Positions 1-6,892 are shown, numbered from the stretch's first letter. The stretch: DNA of 13,205 bases from SLQH01 sp964612995 (GCA_964612995.1 CAZTGE010000118.1:1-13205), one strand, 5' to 3'. Notes: a model not told the origin generated them from the letters alone. Numbers and translations are program-made.

Positions 1-158
1 ACTTGCGGGCAGCGACCCGCGGGCGGCGTAGGGCCTCAGGCGCCAGCGCAGCCGGGGCAGCCGGCGGCGGGGTCGCGGGAGAAATCCTGGTAGGTGTAGA
101 TCCAAGCTGGTCCTCTGCCCACAACCCAAGGGTTGCGAGCAAAGGGCTCCGGCCCACC
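1..158. other. Left edge, no supported gene
   Basis: I see no recognisable coding sequence. Both strands have short open frames, but none resembles a known family and none has a convincing start. In particular I do not see the RlmL (THUMP plus methyltransferase) half that would be expected upstream if the methyltransferase at 508-1479 were the end of a fused RlmKL. The right part may be a decayed left half of the repeat at 159-238. Confidence 0.4.
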
Positions 159-238
159 TTGGACGCAGGTGGAGGCGCGACGCAAGGCATGCCGACCCGG
201 TGATCGGCGCCCCCGGGGGCGAGCTGTGAGCGGCCCTG
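159..238 (+). repeat. Partial copy of the ~162-bp palindromic repeat (right half)
   Basis: This stretch matches the right half of the complete repeat at 249-411. It runs from the GACGCAGGTGG motif through GCATGCCGACC and ATCGGCGC to a diverged terminal CGAGCTGTGAGCGGCCCTG. The left half is absent or too decayed to align by eye. It lies only 10 bp from the complete copy and in the same orientation, so the two form an incomplete tandem. Identity is visibly lower than between the two complete copies, suggesting an older insertion. Confidence 0.7.
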
Positions 239-248
239 CGGCCTGACC

Positions 249-411
249 CAGGGCGACTCAAAGCTCGCAAATGAGGGCCATGCCTCGCCTCCACCTGAGT
301 CACTATGGACCAAGCACCAAAGAGAGCCGGGCGGTTTGACGCAGGTGGTGGCGACGCAAGACATGCCGACCTGGGGATCGGCGCTCCCGGGGCGAGCTTT
401 GAGTCGCCCTG
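249..411 (+). mobile_element. Complete copy of a ~162-bp MITE-like palindromic element
   Basis: The element is bounded by perfect 20-bp terminal inverted repeats: CAGGGCGACTCAAAGCTCGC at 249-268 and its exact reverse complement at 392-411. The symmetry continues inward: 279-302 (CATGCC...GAGTCA) pairs imperfectly with 337-365 (TGACGC...ACATG), so the unit could fold into one long interrupted hairpin. It encodes no transposase and is too short for one. A second complete copy in reverse orientation lies at 5490-5651, about nine bases in ten identical by eye. Flanks GCCTGACC (241-248) and GCCTGAACC (412-420) are an imperfect candidate target duplication. A non-autonomous element mobilised in trans is the most likely explanation; an extragenic palindrome of ERIC type is the alternative. 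Confidence 0.75.
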
Positions 412-497
412 GCCTGAACCCTCCTGCGCCGCTTGCCCCGGCGCGACCAGGCCCAGGCTCGCGGCCGCGCGCAAGCGCCCCGAGCAGTACCGCCTCC

Positions 498-501
498 GGA
501 G
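498..501 (+). promoter_or_regulatory. Ribosome binding site choosing the GTG-508 start
   Basis: GGAG lies 6 bases upstream of GTG at 508. The frame is open back to a TGA at 415-417, so an earlier TTG at 433 is possible. However, the extra 25 residues are an Arg/Ala/Pro-rich stretch unlike the family, and no comparable site precedes 433. Confidence 0.45.
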
Positions 502-507
502 CACCAC

Positions 508-1479
508 GTGCTGGCCCAACGCCTCCGTCGTCGTCATCGCCACCTGCGCAAGCGCATGCGCAAGGCCGGGGTCTCGTGCTACCGGCTCTACGAGCGCGAC
601 ATCTCCGACCAGCCGGCGATCGTCGACTGGTACGACGGCGACGCGGTGGTCTGGACCTTTCCGCGCACCCGCGACGAAACCCCGACCGCGGCGCGGGCGT
701 GGGAGGAGTCGGTCGTCGCCGCGGTCGCAGAGGGGCTCGCGCTGAGCGCGGAACGCATCCACGCCAAGCATCGCGGCCGGCAGAGCGGAGCCGAACAATA
801 CCTGCGCCTCGACCATAGCGGCCACGAGCGCATCGTCGCCGAGCAGGGACTGCGCTTCGCCGTCAATCTGGTCGATTTTCTCGACACCGGCCTGTTCCTC
901 GACCACCGGCTGACCCGCGCCCGGGTCCGGAGCGAAGCCGCCGGCCGCGACATGCTCAATCTCTTCGGCTACACCGGGGCCTTCGCCTGTTACGCCGCCG
1001 CCGGCGGCGCGGCCTCGACCACCGGAGTCGACATGAATACCGGGTACTGCGACTGGGCCCGGCACAATCTCGCGCTCAACGCTGCCGACACGCAGCGCCA
1101 CCGCGTGGTCCGTGCCGACTGTCTCGCCTGGCTCGACCGGCCGCGCCCGGCCTGCTTCGATCTGATCGTCTGCGACCCACCGACCTTCAGCAATTCCAAG
1201 AAGATGCGCTGCGCCTTCAGCGTCGAACGCGACCATCCCTGGCTGCTGCGGCGCTGCGCCGAACTGCTGCGCCCCGGCGGACTGCTGTATTTCTCGACCA
1301 ACAAGCGCGGGTTCCAGCTCGCCGCAGACGCCCTGGAGAGCTTCGCCGCGGCACAGGAGCTGACACCGGACTCGATCCCCGTGGATTTCCGCAACCGGCG
1401 CATCCATCGCTGCTGGCGCTGCGTGCGCTCAGCGACGGCGTGCGCTGCCCCGCGTCAACCGCGTGGATCGTCGAGATAA
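508..1479 (+). CDS. RlmK-like 23S rRNA guanine-N7 methyltransferase, stand-alone
   Basis: This is a class I SAM-dependent RNA methyltransferase of about 323 residues, matching the C-terminal (RlmK) half of gammaproteobacterial RlmKL. That half makes m7G2069 in 23S rRNA; the site here is by analogy. Visible family features, in order, are an Arg-rich RLRRRHRHLRKRMRKAG start, CYRLYERDI, NLVDFLDTGLFLDHR, the SAM-binding NLFGYTGAFACYAAAGGA, the catalytic-loop motif DPPTFSNSK, and terminal NRRIHRCW. Residues before about 508 do not look like the family, so I prefer GTG-508 with GGAG upstream; TTG-433 would give 348 residues. The RlmL half (THUMP domain and m2G2445 methylase) is missing, and the gene begins about 100 bp after a mobile-looking repeat. 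It could therefore be a natural stand-alone enzyme or the surviving half of a broken fusion. All catalytic motifs are intact, which favours a working gene. The 3' end overlaps the convergent lipoprotein gene by 25 bp. Confidence 0.8.
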   Translation: MLAQRLRRRHRHLRKRMRKAGVSCYRLYERDISDQPAIVDWYDGDAVVWTFPRTRDETPTAARAWEESVVAAVAEGLALSAERIHAKHRGRQSGAEQYLRLDHSGHERIVAEQGLRFAVNLVDFLDTGLFLDHRLTRARVRSEAAGRDMLNLFGYTGAFACYAAAGGAASTTGVDMNTGYCDWARHNLALNAADTQRHRVVRADCLAWLDRPRPACFDLIVCDPPTFSNSKKMRCAFSVERDHPWLLRRCAELLRPGGLLYFSTNKRGFQLAADALESFAAAQELTPDSIPVDFRNRRIHRCWRCVRSATACAAPRQPRGSSR

Positions 1480-1991
1480 CGGCGCAGCGCGGCCACCACC
1501 GGCTCGTCGTGGGCGTGGCCTTTGGCGTCGAGCAGAGCGAGAATCAGCCGGTCCGGGTCCGCACGGTCGCGCCAGACCCAGCTGCGGGTGATGGTGTCGC
1601 CCTGCTTGAACCAGGTGGTTTCAGGGTGATCACGTTTCCACTGCCGCTGCTGGATGACCAACAACCAATCGTCGCGATCGATCACAGAAGCCGGCCGCGC
1701 GAGGATCGTGCCCCCATCGAGGTTGCGCACGAGTTCGACCTCCGGACCGAGCACCTGTTCCAGGCCGGCGATGAGGTCGTCGTAGGCGAGGGTCTCGAGC
1801 TCCTGCGGGGTCCGGCGCTGAGCCGTCGGCCGCGAGCGCGGCGCGAGCGCGTCGCGGCCGCTCCTGCGCGCCTCGCCACAGGCGCCGAGCACCAGCAGCG
1901 CGGCCAGGGCCCACGGCGTGCGCACCGCCGCGCGTACGCGCGCACCACCGGTGCGGCGCGGCGCGGCGCTCCGGCTCGCTGGATCGCTCAT
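1455..1991 (-). CDS. Small predicted outer-membrane lipoprotein, unknown function
   Basis: The product is a 178-residue protein I do not recognise. Its start is chosen at the ATG reading MSDPASRS, preceded by a purine-rich GGGGGGAG Shine-Dalgarno; the open frame extends further upstream but as Ser/Pro/Arg-rich shadow sequence. Residues 24-38 form an Arg-flanked hydrophobic stretch (WALAALLVL) ending in LGAC, a good lipobox that would put the lipidated cysteine at Cys38. The mature part is soluble, with a helix-like LETLAYDDLIAGLEQVLG segment and aromatic-rich ETTWFKQGD and SWVWRDRAD segments. It follows the glycoside hydrolase gene after 103 bp on the same strand, so co-transcription is plausible and a role at the cell envelope with that enzyme is an inference. 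The 3' end overlaps the convergent methyltransferase gene. Confidence 0.7.
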   Translation of the reverse strand: MSDPASRSAAPRRTGGARVRAAVRTPWALAALLVLGACGEARRSGRDALAPRSRPTAQRRTPQELETLAYDDLIAGLEQVLGPEVELVRNLDGGTILARPASVIDRDDWLLVIQQRQWKRDHPETTWFKQGDTITRSWVWRDRADPDRLILALLDAKGHAHDEPVVAALRRYLDDPRG

Positions 1992-2094
1992 CGCTCCCCC
2001 CTTCGTGTCCAGCTCCCGCCACGGGAGCGAGCGGCATTGGACGCGCCCGACCCATGGATGGAAGGACCAGAGCGCGCTCGCCAGCGCGAGTGGA

Positions 2095-5000
2095 TCAAAG
2101 CCCGTCAGCGCGCTCCTCCCGCGTCTCGAGCACGATCGAGGCCATGTTGACCCGATAGCCGGCCGCGGTCGGGTCGGCGATGGTGAACGCGACCGGCGTA
2201 TGCTGCGCGAGGGCCGAGAGCGGCAGCGGCAACTCGATGATCGCATTGCCGTTGTCGCGGGTGTAGGCCTTGGGCAGGGGCAGCGCGTGCTCGCCGACGG
2301 TGGCGACACCCTCGCCGGGAGCGAGATCCGCGACCACCAGCCGCAATCGCGCGGCGGTCGCTGCAGCCAGCCGCTGCGCGTCGAGTTCGATCGTGGTCTC
2401 CAGCGTGCGCTGGGGGCGCACGCTCGCGAGCAGGTCGGGGCTGAAGAACTGCCGGCGCACCACCCGCGGCATGCCCTGCGGCGCGGCGCTGAGCGGCAGC
2501 GCGACCTTCCAGGCCGAGCGTCCGGGAATGGTCACGCTGGCGGTGAAGCGCTCGGGCGCGGTGGCGGCATCCTCGTGCACCAGCGCGACCGCACCGGTCT
2601 GCGGATCCTGCTCCACCCGCGAGACCCGGGCCGCGGCGAAGCTGGACCCCGCCGGCGCGGCGACCGCCAGCTCCACCGTACGCGGCTCGCGATGCTCGTT
2701 GAACAGGATGCTCACCAGGGTGTGGCCCGGTTCCGGCGGCAGCGCCTCGGGGTCGGTCCCATCGATCGCGGCCACGCACCATACATCGGCATCGTCGCTG
2801 GTGGTGGCCAGCAGGCGTCCGCGCAGGTTGGCCAGCAAGCCGTAACAGACATCGCTGCCCTGCGGAGTGCGGTCGTAATGGATCACCGTGCGGCTGGCCG
2901 CCTTGTCGCTCGCCTGGGCGACGCAGTAGAGGATGTCGCGCAGGTTGTAGATCGCCCGGCGATAGTTCATGATATTGGCCTTGGCGACGTCGGCCGGCAA
3001 ATCGACCAGACCGCGCGCCGGGGCGTCGACCAGATCGTTGGTCTCGGTGTTGTAGCAGCGCAGCCAGCGATCGTGGGCGGTGATCCCGTAGGCGGTGAGC
3101 ACCTCGTAGCTGGCGATCACGTCGGTCGGATCGCCCTGATAATGGTGCTCATGGATGCCGTCGATCAGCTCGATGTTCGCGTCGATGGTCGGCCGGTAGA
3201 GCAGGTCCCAGGCGCCCCAATGATCCTCGTGCCAGCGGAAACCCCAACCGGCGACGCAGATCGCCTCGGGCGCGACCTCCTTGATCCCGCCGGCCATGGC
3301 GCGGTACATCCGATCGTAGATGTAGCCGTTGCCGCGTCCGGACCAGTAGCTGAAGGCGGATTCATCGATGACCATCAGACCCGACTCGGTCTGTGAGACC
3401 CGCTCGTCGCGTGCCGGCACCCACTTGAAATGGGGGATGATATCCAGCTCGCCATCCGCGCGCGCGACCGAGACCGGGCCGTCGGGCCGGGCGAGATCGG
3501 TGCGGTAGAATTTCACGTCATAGTTGATGCGACTGCGTTCGGCCCAGTTGAGGTAGGGCTCGTTCCAGAACTCCATCACCGGCACGTGGCCCGCACGGCG
3601 GGCGTTGTTCGCGTAGGCGCGGCCGATCTCACGCAGGTGCTGCTCCCAGTCGTCGCGCTGGAGGTAGGTCGCCGGATGCATGCGTTCACCCTGGCAGTCG
3701 ATGATGAAGCGCTCGGTCGGACCGTAGACCGGCTGCGCGCTCAGGTGCTCGGGGAAGGCGGCGACCATCAGCCGCCGGTTGAGCTCCATCACCTCGGTGG
3801 TGGTCAGATCGGCGGCGGCGAGGCGTGGCAGGTCCCGGGTGATGGCCGGGTCGAGCTCGTGCTGGCTCCAGTCCTCGGCCCGGAAGAGATCGGTACGCGA
3901 AAGCAGGGCGTTGAGCATCGCGGCCACCCGCTTCCGGCGCTTGTGCGCGCGCTTGTCATCCTTCGGCGGCGCGGCGATCCAGCCGGGGATGGTCTTGCTG
4001 CGATCCTTGGCGTCGAGCAGCTCCCAGATCCGCCGCTCCGGGGCGGGGGCATCCTCGCTCCCGGCCGCGACGAAGGCGGCGAGCAACCCCGGCAGATCGT
4101 CGAAATCACGCGCATCGAAACGGGCGGCCATCTGTCGCGGGACGCGCGGATGGCTGGTCAGGCCGAAGTGGAGCACGCGCTGGCAGCCGGGGCGGTAGCG
4201 TTGTGGCAGGAAGGGCGCGTAGCCGCCGAACAGGCCCACCGGGACCATGTCATAACCGTTGACCTCGAGGCAGGCCGGCGCCACAGCGCACTGGGCCGGC
4301 GTCGCCGGCGTCTGCTCACAAGCGACCAGCGCGAGCTCGGTGAGTGTGAACCGGACCGTGCCGACGCCGAGCGGATTGACCACGCCGATGCCGATGTGGC
4401 TGATGGCGCTGCGGTCGAGCTGGAAGTCCTCATCCATGTGGTTGGTCGGGCTGACCCACTCGGCCTCTTCGAAGTCCTCCCACAGCAGCACCGCGCTGGT
4501 CTGCTCCGCGGCCAGGCTGATGCCGTCCTTGACGTAATACCAGCTGCCGTCGGCCTCGCGCAACCACACGGTGACCCCGGCGTCGCTGCGCGGCTCGGCG
4601 GTGCGCACGCCCAGACGCAGGCCGTCGAAGCGGCTCCAGTCGCCAGGCTGCGGCAGCGGCAGCTGGGCCAGGCGGGCATGATTCCAGTTCTGCCGTTGCG
4701 TGCCCATCTCGAAAGCGAAGGCCACACCGCCGGCAGGGTCCTTGCGGCCCATGTTCCACACCCCGGGGGCCACGGGCAGCGAGAGCTGCCCCTGCATCTG
4801 ACCCCTGGCCTCGGCCTCGGTCGCCGGGCGGGTGAGGGTGTACTCGCCGGCGAAGCGGTACCGCGAGCCCTGGCCCTCGGGGAAGATGCGCCACCAGCGG
4901 CCGACCTGGGCCTTGCTCGCCGGTTCCGACTTCTCGGCGATCGCTTCGGCCTGCGCGTTCAGACGCAGCTTGAGCGGAATCGGCTGCTTGTCGGCCGGCT

Positions 5001-5379
5001 TCCAGGCATCGGCCTGCAGGGTCACGACGAGTTCGGCCGTGAGACGGGTGCCGTCGAAGCCGAACCCCTCGAGCTCGCCCACTACGTGACGCGCCTTGTT
5101 CCAATCCGGCGACTCCGCGAAGCCGCCGGTCAGACGCCCGTCGACCCGGCTGAAGCGCAGGGTCAGATCGGCTCGGCGCTCCTCACCCGGCAGCACGGCA
5201 TCGCGCAGGACCAGATCTGCCTGGAGGTTGTCCGCATCGAGCTCCTGCATCGTCTGGTCCAGCGCGATCACCGGCTCTGCCGCTTCCACCACGGGCACAT
5301 CCGGGTGCGCGCCCTCCGCGGCCGCGAGCCCGGCCGCGGCCAGACCGATCATCGTGCTCCTCATCAGCCAGCTGACCAT
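2095..5379 (-). CDS. Large secreted glycoside hydrolase, clan GH-A-like TIM barrel
   Basis: The product is a 1094-residue exported protein. The start at MVSWLMRST is set by a GGAGAGGAG Shine-Dalgarno; the longer frame runs back into the repeat at 5490-5651 and is not needed. Residues 1-21 look like a signal peptide cleaved after an Ala-rich AAGLAAA. Residues about 210-345 resemble a beta-sandwich carbohydrate-binding module (DWSRFDGLRLGV, GVTVWLREADGSWYY, ISHIGIGVVNPLG). The catalytic region, about 378-870, opens with YDMVPVGLFGGYA and contains EFWNEPYLNW, the Asn-Glu-Pro acid/base signature of clan GH-A (Glu607). Further on is CYNTETN, whose Glu779 is a candidate nucleophile. The last 200 or so residues look like beta-rich accessory domains. 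An internal Lys/Arg-rich patch (KDDKRAHKRRKR) is unusual. I cannot assign a GH family or substrate; GH39-, GH50- or GH86-like enzymes are possibilities. The lipoprotein gene downstream is probably in the same transcript. Confidence 0.65.
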   Translation of the reverse strand: MVSWLMRSTMIGLAAAGLAAAEGAHPDVPVVEAAEPVIALDQTMQELDADNLQADLVLRDAVLPGEERRADLTLRFSRVDGRLTGGFAESPDWNKARHVVGELEGFGFDGTRLTAELVVTLQADAWKPADKQPIPLKLRLNAQAEAIAEKSEPASKAQVGRWWRIFPEGQGSRYRFAGEYTLTRPATEAEARGQMQGQLSLPVAPGVWNMGRKDPAGGVAFAFEMGTQRQNWNHARLAQLPLPQPGDWSRFDGLRLGVRTAEPRSDAGVTVWLREADGSWYYVKDGISLAAEQTSAVLLWEDFEEAEWVSPTNHMDEDFQLDRSAISHIGIGVVNPLGVGTVRFTLTELALVACEQTPATPAQCAVAPACLEVNGYDMVPVGLFGGYAPFLPQRYRPGCQRVLHFGLTSHPRVPRQMAARFDARDFDDLPGLLAAFVAAGSEDAPAPERRIWELLDAKDRSKTIPGWIAAPPKDDKRAHKRRKRVAAMLNALLSRTDLFRAEDWSQHELDPAITRDLPRLAAADLTTTEVMELNRRLMVAAFPEHLSAQPVYGPTERFIIDCQGERMHPATYLQRDDWEQHLREIGRAYANNARRAGHVPVMEFWNEPYLNWAERSRINYDVKFYRTDLARPDGPVSVARADGELDIIPHFKWVPARDERVSQTESGLMVIDESAFSYWSGRGNGYIYDRMYRAMAGGIKEVAPEAICVAGWGFRWHEDHWGAWDLLYRPTIDANIELIDGIHEHHYQGDPTDVIASYEVLTAYGITAHDRWLRCYNTETNDLVDAPARGLVDLPADVAKANIMNYRRAIYNLRDILYCVAQASDKAASRTVIHYDRTPQGSDVCYGLLANLRGRLLATTSDDADVWCVAAIDGTDPEALPPEPGHTLVSILFNEHREPRTVELAVAAPAGSSFAAARVSRVEQDPQTGAVALVHEDAATAPERFTASVTIPGRSAWKVALPLSAAPQGMPRVVRRQFFSPDLLASVRPQRTLETTIELDAQRLAAATAARLRLVVADLAPGEGVATVGEHALPLPKAYTRDNGNAIIELPLPLSALAQHTPVAFTIADPTAAGYRVNMASIVLETREERADGL

Positions 5380-5478
5380 GCGCCGCTCCTCTCCGCCCCG
5401 GGTATGCTGTCCAGGTGGTCCCCGTTGTACCGCAGACCCTGAGACCTCGTTGTCCGACCGGCCCTGCCGCCGGGCGGC

Positions 5479-5489
5479 GTGGCGCACGC
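5479..5489 (+). repeat. Left flanking direct repeat (target-site duplication)
   Basis: GTGGCGCACGC directly precedes the palindromic element at 5490 and recurs exactly after it at 5652-5662. If the element's terminal base is counted as C, the duplication is 10 bp rather than 11. Confidence 0.7.
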
Positions 5490-5651
5490 AGGGCCGCCCA
5501 AAGCTCGCCCCGGGAGCGCCGATCACCAGGTCGGCATGCCTTGCGTCGCCTCTACTTGCGTCAAACCGCCCGGCTCTCTTTGGTGCTTGGGTCGTAGTGA
5601 CGCAGGTGGAGGCGAGGCATGGCCCTCATGTGCGAGCTTTGAGTCGCCCTG
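5490..5651 (-). mobile_element. Second complete copy of the ~162-bp MITE-like element, inverted
   Basis: Read on the minus strand, this is the same unit as 249-411, differing at roughly 14 positions by eye. One terminus keeps the CAGGGCGACTCAAAGCTCGC sequence; the other has diverged (GGGCGGCCC in place of GAGTCGCCC), so here the terminal repeat is imperfect. It sits between the divergent starts of the glycoside hydrolase and the GDT1-ferritin gene and is bracketed by an exact 11-bp direct repeat. This is the strongest sequence evidence that the unit moved by transposition. It carries no gene. It may influence transcription of the two divergent neighbours, but nothing in the sequence proves that. 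Confidence 0.8.
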
Positions 5652-5662
5652 GTGGCGCACGC
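5652..5662 (+). repeat. Right flanking direct repeat (target-site duplication)
   Basis: This is an exact second copy of GTGGCGCACGC, immediately after the terminal CCCTG of the element at 5490-5651. Confidence 0.7.
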
Positions 5663-5731
5663 CGGTTGGCCCTTCCGCGCTCAGGCCGGACCCCAGACTG
5701 GCGGACACTGGCCGGGAAAGGACCCTCGTCG

Positions 5732-6487
5732 ATGGACTGGAAGATCTTCGCCACCACCTTCGTGCTCATCTTCATCGCCGAGCTCGGCGACAAGACCCAG
5801 CTGGTCGCCATGGCTCAGGCCGGCTCGGATGCCAAGGCCAAATGGGTCGTGTTCTTCGCCGCCTCGGCCGCGCTGGTCGCCTCGACGCTGGTCGCGGTCC
5901 TGCTCGGCGGGGTGCTCAACCGCTACGTGTCTGAACAAGTGATCAAGATCAGCGCAGCAGTGCTGTTCCTGATCATCGGTGGCTGGATGTTGTTCGCCGA
6001 ACTGCGCGGCGCCCCGGCCGAGGAGCCGGCGCCGACGGGTCAGAAGGTCGAGTCCCGCCTGCTCGCCTGGGTGGTCGACGTCGCGCTGGCCTTCGAGCAT
6101 GCCGCCCACCGCGATTACCTCGTGCTGGCCGCAGAAGCGGAATCACCGGCCCTGCGTGCGCTGTTCACCGACCTGGCTGCCGAGGAGGCCGAACACGGTG
6201 AGCGGCTGCGCACCGGGCGCGAGACCCATGCCACCGCGCTCGACACCGCCCACGGTGCCACCGAACTGCCCACGACCAGGGAGTTGGAGGCCGATGTCGC
6301 CGCACACGACCGCGCTATTCTCGATCATGCGATCGAGCACGAGGCGGCCACGGCCCGGTTCTACACAGAGCTCGCGCGATCGACTCCGATCCCGCCACTA
6401 CGCGAGCTGTTCCGCGGCCTCGCTGCGCACGAACGCGAGCACGTCGAACGCCTGCGCGGCTTCGCGCAGGCCGACACCGCGTCATGA
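5732..6487 (+). CDS. Half-size GDT1/UPF0016 transporter fused to a rubrerythrin-type ferritin-like domain
   Basis: The product is a 251-residue fusion protein. Residues 1-92 are one UPF0016/GDT1 repeat with three membrane segments (about 4-18, 38-61, 68-90) and the family motif ELGDKT at 17-22, which lines the cation path in Mn2+/Ca2+ exporters. Most bacterial members have two such repeats, so this module would have to pair with another copy. After a Pro/Glu linker, residues 112-245 form a four-helix ferritin-like domain with a full rubrerythrin-type ligand set: Glu122 (FEHAAHRDY), Glu152 and His155 (EEAEH), Glu204 (AIEHEAATARFY), and Glu234 and His237 (HEREH). Family knowledge suggests a membrane exporter with an attached di-iron or manganese centre, comparable in logic to MbfA, which joins a ferritin-like domain to a VIT transporter. 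The start ATG-5732 has AAAGGA upstream; the longer open frame runs back through the repeat element. The gene converges with the hemerythrin gene, sharing the 6-bp stop palindrome. Metal specificity is unknown. Confidence 0.85.
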   Translation: MDWKIFATTFVLIFIAELGDKTQLVAMAQAGSDAKAKWVVFFAASAALVASTLVAVLLGGVLNRYVSEQVIKISAAVLFLIIGGWMLFAELRGAPAEEPAPTGQKVESRLLAWVVDVALAFEHAAHRDYLVLAAEAESPALRALFTDLAAEEAEHGERLRTGRETHATALDTAHGATELPTTRELEADVAAHDRAILDHAIEHEAATARFYTELARSTPIPPLRELFRGLAAHEREHVERLRGFAQADTAS

Positions 6488-6892
6488 GCCGGAGAGCGCG
6501 CGCCCGAGGTCGAGATCATAGCGGGCGACGTGCCGCGGCAGCCAGTTGTCCATCAGCTTGGCGATGAACACCATCAGCTCCTCGAACGTGCTGGCCTGGT
6601 CGAGCACCGCGTCCATCTGCTCACGGATGCGGCGATGCGCGGCGATATGGGCCGCGGCCTCGGGGTAGCCGATCGCCTGCATCGCCAGCTCCTCGTAGTC
6701 GAAATTGGCGATCGAGAGCAGCTTGAACTCACGGAAGTCGTCGAGCAGGCGATGATGGTGGATCTGGCCGATCCCGTGACGTGCGAGCTGGCTGGCCGCG
6801 GCGTAGATCGCCCGGTGCTGCATGTCGATGATCGGGTGCGCGGTCTCGTCTTTCTGATCGAGAGCGTAGGTCCGCAGGAACGAATCGGGCAT
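6482..6892 (-). CDS. Bacteriohemerythrin-like protein, one iron ligand altered
   Basis: This 136-residue single-domain protein is expected to be a cytoplasmic four-helix bundle. The hemerythrin pattern is clear: His26 in IIDMQH, Glu67 in NFDYEEL, His82 and His86 in AAHIAAH, and His121 and Asp126 in LPRHVARYD. The usual HFxxEE motif reads NFDYEE, so the expected second histidine is Asn63. Canonical members bind O2 at a di-iron site and are proposed to buffer or deliver oxygen or sense it. Loss of one ligand may change O2 affinity or make the site redox- or NO-sensing; that is inference. The start at MPDSFL has a strong GGAAGGGGAG purine run just upstream. The stop TGA lies inside TCATGA together with the stop of the convergent GDT1-ferritin gene. 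No output domain is attached. Confidence 0.85.
   Translation of the reverse strand: MPDSFLRTYALDQKDETAHPIIDMQHRAIYAAASQLARHGIGQIHHHRLLDDFREFKLLSIANFDYEELAMQAIGYPEAAAHIAAHRRIREQMDAVLDQASTFEELMVFIAKLMDNWLPRHVARYDLDLGRALSGS

Noticed and set aside
36..190. Minus-strand open frame ending with TGA at 36-38, with a protein-like stretch (WIYTYQDFSRD) and GC-rich third positions
   Set aside because: It starts only inside the partial repeat, has no Shine-Dalgarno, matches no family I know and is under 55 codons. It may be the tail of a gene disrupted by the repeat, but the evidence is too thin to annotate.
305..818. Two long plus-strand open frames beginning in the repeat at 249-411
   Set aside because: Their Arg/Pro/Ser-rich composition is typical of off-frame translation of GC-rich DNA, and they overlap the well-supported methyltransferase frame.
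3430..5442. 670-codon plus-strand open frame opposite the glycoside hydrolase
   Set aside because: It is antisense to a gene with a signal peptide, a ribosome binding site and catalytic motifs. The plus-strand translation shows no domain.
5380..5526. N-terminal extension of the glycoside hydrolase into the repeat element
   Set aside because: The internal ATG at 5379 has an excellent Shine-Dalgarno and begins a signal peptide. The extension would bury the signal sequence and is made partly of repeat DNA.
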